Part shown: positions 31,579-34,135 of the stretch, piece after piece
How the letters are laid out: the number at the start of each line of letters is the position of its first letter
How positions within the stretch are numbered: position 1 is the stretch's first letter
Source: Phycisphaera mikurensis
Lineage (GTDB): Bacteria > Planctomycetota > Phycisphaerae > UBA1845
Assembly: GCA_005240095.1 (NCBI GenBank)
Contig: SBAX01000230.1
Coordinates: forward strand, 1 to 34,135
DNA length: 34,135 bases
Reading direction: 5' to 3'
Position numbers and translations under genes: made by a program
Notes under the pieces: generated by a model
Seen by the model: only the letters and a program-made list of their open reading frames with translations
Told to the model about the DNA's origin: nothing
Databases searched by the model: none

Positions 31579-31835
31579 AGGACGCACTCCATCTCTTACC
31601 TGTCTATCGGTGTTTTCCGGGGCGGCGCGCGGTTGCCATCGCCTGCTTCTCGGACCGCTTGCAGCGAACCAGGATGGTCAAATAATCTTTGGACCTGTGG
31701 AGCCTGCTCGGTGTACCACAGACGCGTAGCGCTGCGGCTCGCAAGTCGCCAGGCTTGCCGATACAGTGCCAGGCGATCCTACGAGTTGGTTGCGCCGGCC
31801 TCGGCGAGCCCACGGCAAAGCCGGGCGGAGAAGTC

Positions 31836-32195
31836 ATGCTCCAGGGACTACGGCGGTACGAAGTTCAGGCACGGTATGCGTTGGCGTTGGCCGTACTATC
31901 GGCCGTGCCCGGCGTCGCGGCGCTGGTGCTCGGGCTTACGCGCTTCGACGCCATGCTTGGGCGAATCGTCTACGGTTCGCACGGACGCTTCGTGCCCGCC
32001 TTCGTGGGGTGCGTATTCCTGTCCATGATCCCCGCCGCACTGGGCTTCGTCCTGGGACTGAGCAGCGCCGGGCAGCGCCGCAACGACCGCTCAGGCCTGT
32101 CCTGGATCGGCTTCTTCCTCGGCGGCACCGTGCTGAGCATCGACCTTATTCTGCTGATTGCTTTCTACATGCTCCGCCTGGAGCGTCCGGTCTGA
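31836..32195 (+). CDS. Small membrane protein, three helices
   Basis: 119 residues. Three hydrophobic helices are seen: LALAVLSAVPGVAALVLGL, FVGCVFLSMIPAALGFVLGL and WIGFFLGGTVLSIDLILLIA (the last continuing FYML). I do not recognise the family. ATG 31836 has GGAG 5 bases upstream; the frame stays open back to 31689 without a signal. It stands alone before tRNA-Arg(ACG). Confidence 0.65.
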   Translation: MLQGLRRYEVQARYALALAVLSAVPGVAALVLGLTRFDAMLGRIVYGSHGRFVPAFVGCVFLSMIPAALGFVLGLSSAGQRRNDRSGLSWIGFFLGGTVLSIDLILLIAFYMLRLERPV

Positions 32196-32235
32196 TCGGC
32201 GGCTCGCATGGCCAAGGGCCAGCGCGCCCGTGAGT

Positions 32236-32266
32236 GCCATGGCCAAGCGCAGCGCCGCCATGCAGT
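32236..32266. repeat. Family I repeat, copy 2
   Basis: GCCATGGCCAAGCGCAGCGC then CGCCATGCAGT. A similar partial GCATGGCCAAGGGC lies just upstream at about 32207. See 30567-30592. Confidence 0.5.
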
Positions 32267-32350
32267 GCCGCATAACGCCCGGGGCGGCAAGGCTTGGTCC
32301 GGATCAGTTGGCAAGACCGCGTTTCGCGGCTATGCTCACCATTAGCTGAG

Positions 32351-32424
<74 letters not shown>

Positions 32425-32445
32425 GTCTCCTAAAGCCTACTGCGT

Positions 32446-33129
32446 TTAATTCCCCTCCCCCTGGGCTTGGCGCACAGCTTCGGTGATCGCCCGGCGCAGG
32501 GGAAGGGCACAGTCGCGGGCAAACGACTCCACAAGGGCGGCGGCATCGTCGCTCGCGGATTCGCCGAGCGCGGTGATCTGAACCTGGGCAACGTAGCGGA
32601 CGTCGGTTTGCGGGCGCCAGGATTTCGAACGCAGAAGGGACACGTCCGGGCAGTACGTCTCATCGACGAGGTAGTAGTTGAGCACCGTGGAGCGCTGCGG
32701 CGTGAGTCCCCCGCGCGAGAAGGTCAGCACGCGAGAAGGCAGAGTCTCTCCGCGTTCCAGAGCGATGTCGATGGTCTTGCTATCCACCAGCGTCCAGCCC
32801 GCGCCGGGGTAGCAGACTTCGGGCCGGTGGGGCATCAGGTCGCGGAGGCGAATGCCGTAGCCCACGAAGAGCGTGACGGCCTCGCGAGAGCCCGTCCGGT
32901 TGTAGCTGCGGAATACGTGATCGTCGGTGTCGGTGGCGCGGATGATGCCCTCGGTGAGGGGCACGTCCACGCCCGTCCAGCCGTCGATCTCCAGCGGCAG
33001 GTGCTGGGCGATGGTCCCGCACTCCAGGGGCACCGCCGCCTGGATCAGAGCATACCGCCTGGCCACCGCCCGGTACCCCACGCCCGAGCCGACGAGAACC
33101 AGCAGCGCAAGGATGACGCTCAATCGCAT
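32446..33129 (-). CDS. EpsI-like exosortase-associated protein (DUF3485)
   Basis: 227 residues. A membrane helix at the start (RLSVILALLVLVGSGVGYRA) is followed by the EpsI domain: LPLEIDGWTGVDVPLTEGII, FRSYNRTGSREAVTLFVGYG and MPHRPEVCYPGAGWTLVDS with the conserved H..E.C....GW. EpsI proteins accompany exosortases that process PEP-CTERM-like proteins, or are fused to them. No exosortase is visible in the window, but the operon may continue elsewhere. ATG 33129 is 4 bases after the preceding stop; an ATG at 33168 would overlap the upstream gene. Confidence 0.85.
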   Translation of the reverse strand: MRLSVILALLVLVGSGVGYRAVARRYALIQAAVPLECGTIAQHLPLEIDGWTGVDVPLTEGIIRATDTDDHVFRSYNRTGSREAVTLFVGYGIRLRDLMPHRPEVCYPGAGWTLVDSKTIDIALERGETLPSRVLTFSRGGLTPQRSTVLNYYLVDETYCPDVSLLRSKSWRPQTDVRYVAQVQITALGESASDDAAALVESFARDCALPLRRAITEAVRQAQGEGN

Positions 33130-33133
33130 GCGA

Positions 33134-33889
33134 CTACCAGCTTTCGGTCCATCGATACCAGTGGCCATGGAAATGCCTATAATAGTCCTCACCCAACCGC
33201 GCGGGCGGCCCGGCTGGGCTGTACGCAAACCCCTCGGAGTCTCCAAACATCCCCGGCCCACCGACCACAAACCGCATTCCGCCAGGGATTACCTCGATGC
33301 GCCCAACTCGGTAGAGACCTATCCGAGTGGGCGTGGGAATTCCAGGTGTTGCAATGACCTGACGTGCCACCCTATTCATGTCGCGAACGGATAGCAGAAA
33401 GGTGAGGCGCAGAGGAAGTTGAAGATCCAACACCAACCAGGCGCCGAGGGTGATGACAGGCACTCCTACCCAACGCAGGACCGTACCGCGATCGCGCAAT
33501 CGGTTTCGTCGAACGCAACACGCCGTAAAGGCGGCCATGGCGGCCCGCAGACCCCATGACAAGACCACCGCCATTCCGACAATGAAGGGCAGCTCGATCT
33601 CAAAGCCAAGAAGATTGCCTGGCACGGACGCATCGATGAGGAACACCAAAGCGCACAACATGACCAAACTATGCGTGATCCAACCTGGTGGCCTGAAAAG
33701 AGCAGAGGTAAGTGAAGGCAAGAAACCGTTGCCATCGTCGAACGTGGCAGGATCATCAGGATTGAAAGACCGTCCACACTCGGGACAACGGTTGGCGGTT
33801 AGTCCAACGAGGAGGTATCTGCAGCCAAGACAACGCGGCGCAGAGCTGCCTGGTGAACTCCCGCCTACGGTTTGGTGGTCAGCGGACAT
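33134..33889 (-). CDS. Membrane protein with N-terminal zinc ribbon
   Basis: 251 residues. A zinc ribbon CLGCRYLLVGLTANRCPECG followed by RSFNPDDPATF, a typical planctomycete signature, sits at about residues 20-50. Four hydrophobic helices follow (for example LVMLCALVFLIDASV, FIVGMAVVLSWGLRAAMAAF and VGVPVITLGAWLVLDL), then a soluble C-terminal domain ending in aromatic residues. Its function is unknown. It lies between the cyclodeaminase and the EpsI-like gene and is probably cotranscribed with both. A TTG start at 33898 is possible. It is less G+C-rich than its neighbours. Confidence 0.75.
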   Translation of the reverse strand: MSADHQTVGGSSPGSSAPRCLGCRYLLVGLTANRCPECGRSFNPDDPATFDDGNGFLPSLTSALFRPPGWITHSLVMLCALVFLIDASVPGNLLGFEIELPFIVGMAVVLSWGLRAAMAAFTACCVRRNRLRDRGTVLRWVGVPVITLGAWLVLDLQLPLRLTFLLSVRDMNRVARQVIATPGIPTPTRIGLYRVGRIEVIPGGMRFVVGGPGMFGDSEGFAYSPAGPPARLGEDYYRHFHGHWYRWTESW

Positions 33890-33898
33890 GGACGTCAA

Positions 33899-34135
33899 TC
33901 AGAGTTTGCCTTCGACAAGCTGGATGATTTCTCGCTCGCGGGCGATGGCGTTGTTCTTGAGACGCTCGGCGCGCGAGAGAACTTCTGAGGCGAACGCCTT
34001 ATCGTCCAACGTCTTGGCGTTGATTCTCACATTCAGCCCCGCACCGAGGACAGCCGTTCGGGCGCAGAGGGCGGCGACGCCGGCGTCGGAGACGGAGTTG
34101 GGGTTGCCGATGTCGGCCATGGCGCGGATGACTTC
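33899..34135 (-). CDS. Formimidoyltetrahydrofolate cyclodeaminase family, C-terminal part
   Basis: Only the last 78 codons are present; the gene runs off the right edge. EVIRAMADIGNPNSVSDAGV and AALCARTAVLGAGLNVRINA are the highly conserved C-terminal block of FtcD_C/FchA proteins, which deaminate 5-formimino-THF to methenyl-THF and ammonia. The C-terminal helix ends REREIIQLVEGKL. Whether it is the stand-alone cyclodeaminase or the fused two-domain enzyme cannot be told. It is the upstream gene of the zinc-ribbon/EpsI-like operon. Confidence 0.88.
   Translation of the reverse strand, partial: EVIRAMADIGNPNSVSDAGVAALCARTAVLGAGLNVRINAKTLDDKAFASEVLSRAERLKNNAIAREREIIQLVEGKL

Overview
The window is about 34 kb of high-G+C bacterial chromosome that reads as a planctomycete, possibly of the Phycisphaerae type. 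The lineage call rests on three kinds of evidence: membrane proteins carrying the CxxCGY/CxxC...CPECG zinc-ribbon motif (12011-12412 and 33134-33889), a dockerin-like DxDGDxDLRDF tail at 3234-3416, and an anti-sigma domain fused to a DUF1559/pseudopilin-like domain. No database search was possible, so this is inference from family knowledge. There are no rRNA genes, CRISPR arrays, transposases or phage structural genes. Most genes are housekeeping or small regulatory units.

Layout. 1-2712 is the 3' nine-tenths of alaS. 2763-3861 holds a small membrane protein, a broken dockerin-like tail and a gene-free stretch rich in palindromes. 3862-5851 is a minus-strand group: GNAT, MmcQ/YjbR, methyltransferase and a small basic protein. 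5995-9395 is a selB-selA selenocysteine operon. 9406-12412 holds secreted or membrane proteins, including an FG-GAP repeat protein. 12709-14238 is comM/yifB. 14420-15259 is tRNA-Arg(CCG) followed by a parDE-like toxin-antitoxin pair that is closed by a second copy of the tRNA 3' end. 15348-18201 holds an anchored protein, a nitroreductase and a secreted protein resembling hemicentin/VWA7. 18306-21602 is a sigma-54 activator divergent from an ECF sigma factor and its anti-sigma fusion. 21639-24276 contains an orphan HigA-like regulator plus DUF4198 and FIST proteins. 24447-28302 is purL-purQ. 28292-30361 is an S46 peptidase. 30642-34135 contains several small proteins, tRNA-Arg(ACG), an EpsI-like exosortase-associated protein and the end of a formimidoyltetrahydrofolate cyclodeaminase.

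The most unusual signal is a dense population of short palindromic or GC-rich repeats from at least nine sequence families. Several copies lie in frame inside otherwise intact genes: alaS (at least three sites), purL, purQ (two sites) and a methyltransferase. They add peptides of roughly 10 to 45 residues at points that look like surface loops or linkers. This resembles Rickettsia palindromic elements in behaviour but not in sequence. alaS and purQ each carry several families side by side.

Two other patterns stand out. First, several genes that begin transcription units have a TANNNT-like -10 box 5 to 7 bases before the start codon (yifB, the ECF sigma gene, the antitoxin gene, selB and the 9406-10014 gene). 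Genes inside operons instead have clear Shine-Dalgarno sequences. This suggests leaderless mRNAs for lead genes. Second, the 46-bp direct repeat around the toxin-antitoxin pair looks like the att sites of a minimal 765-bp island that lacks an integrase.
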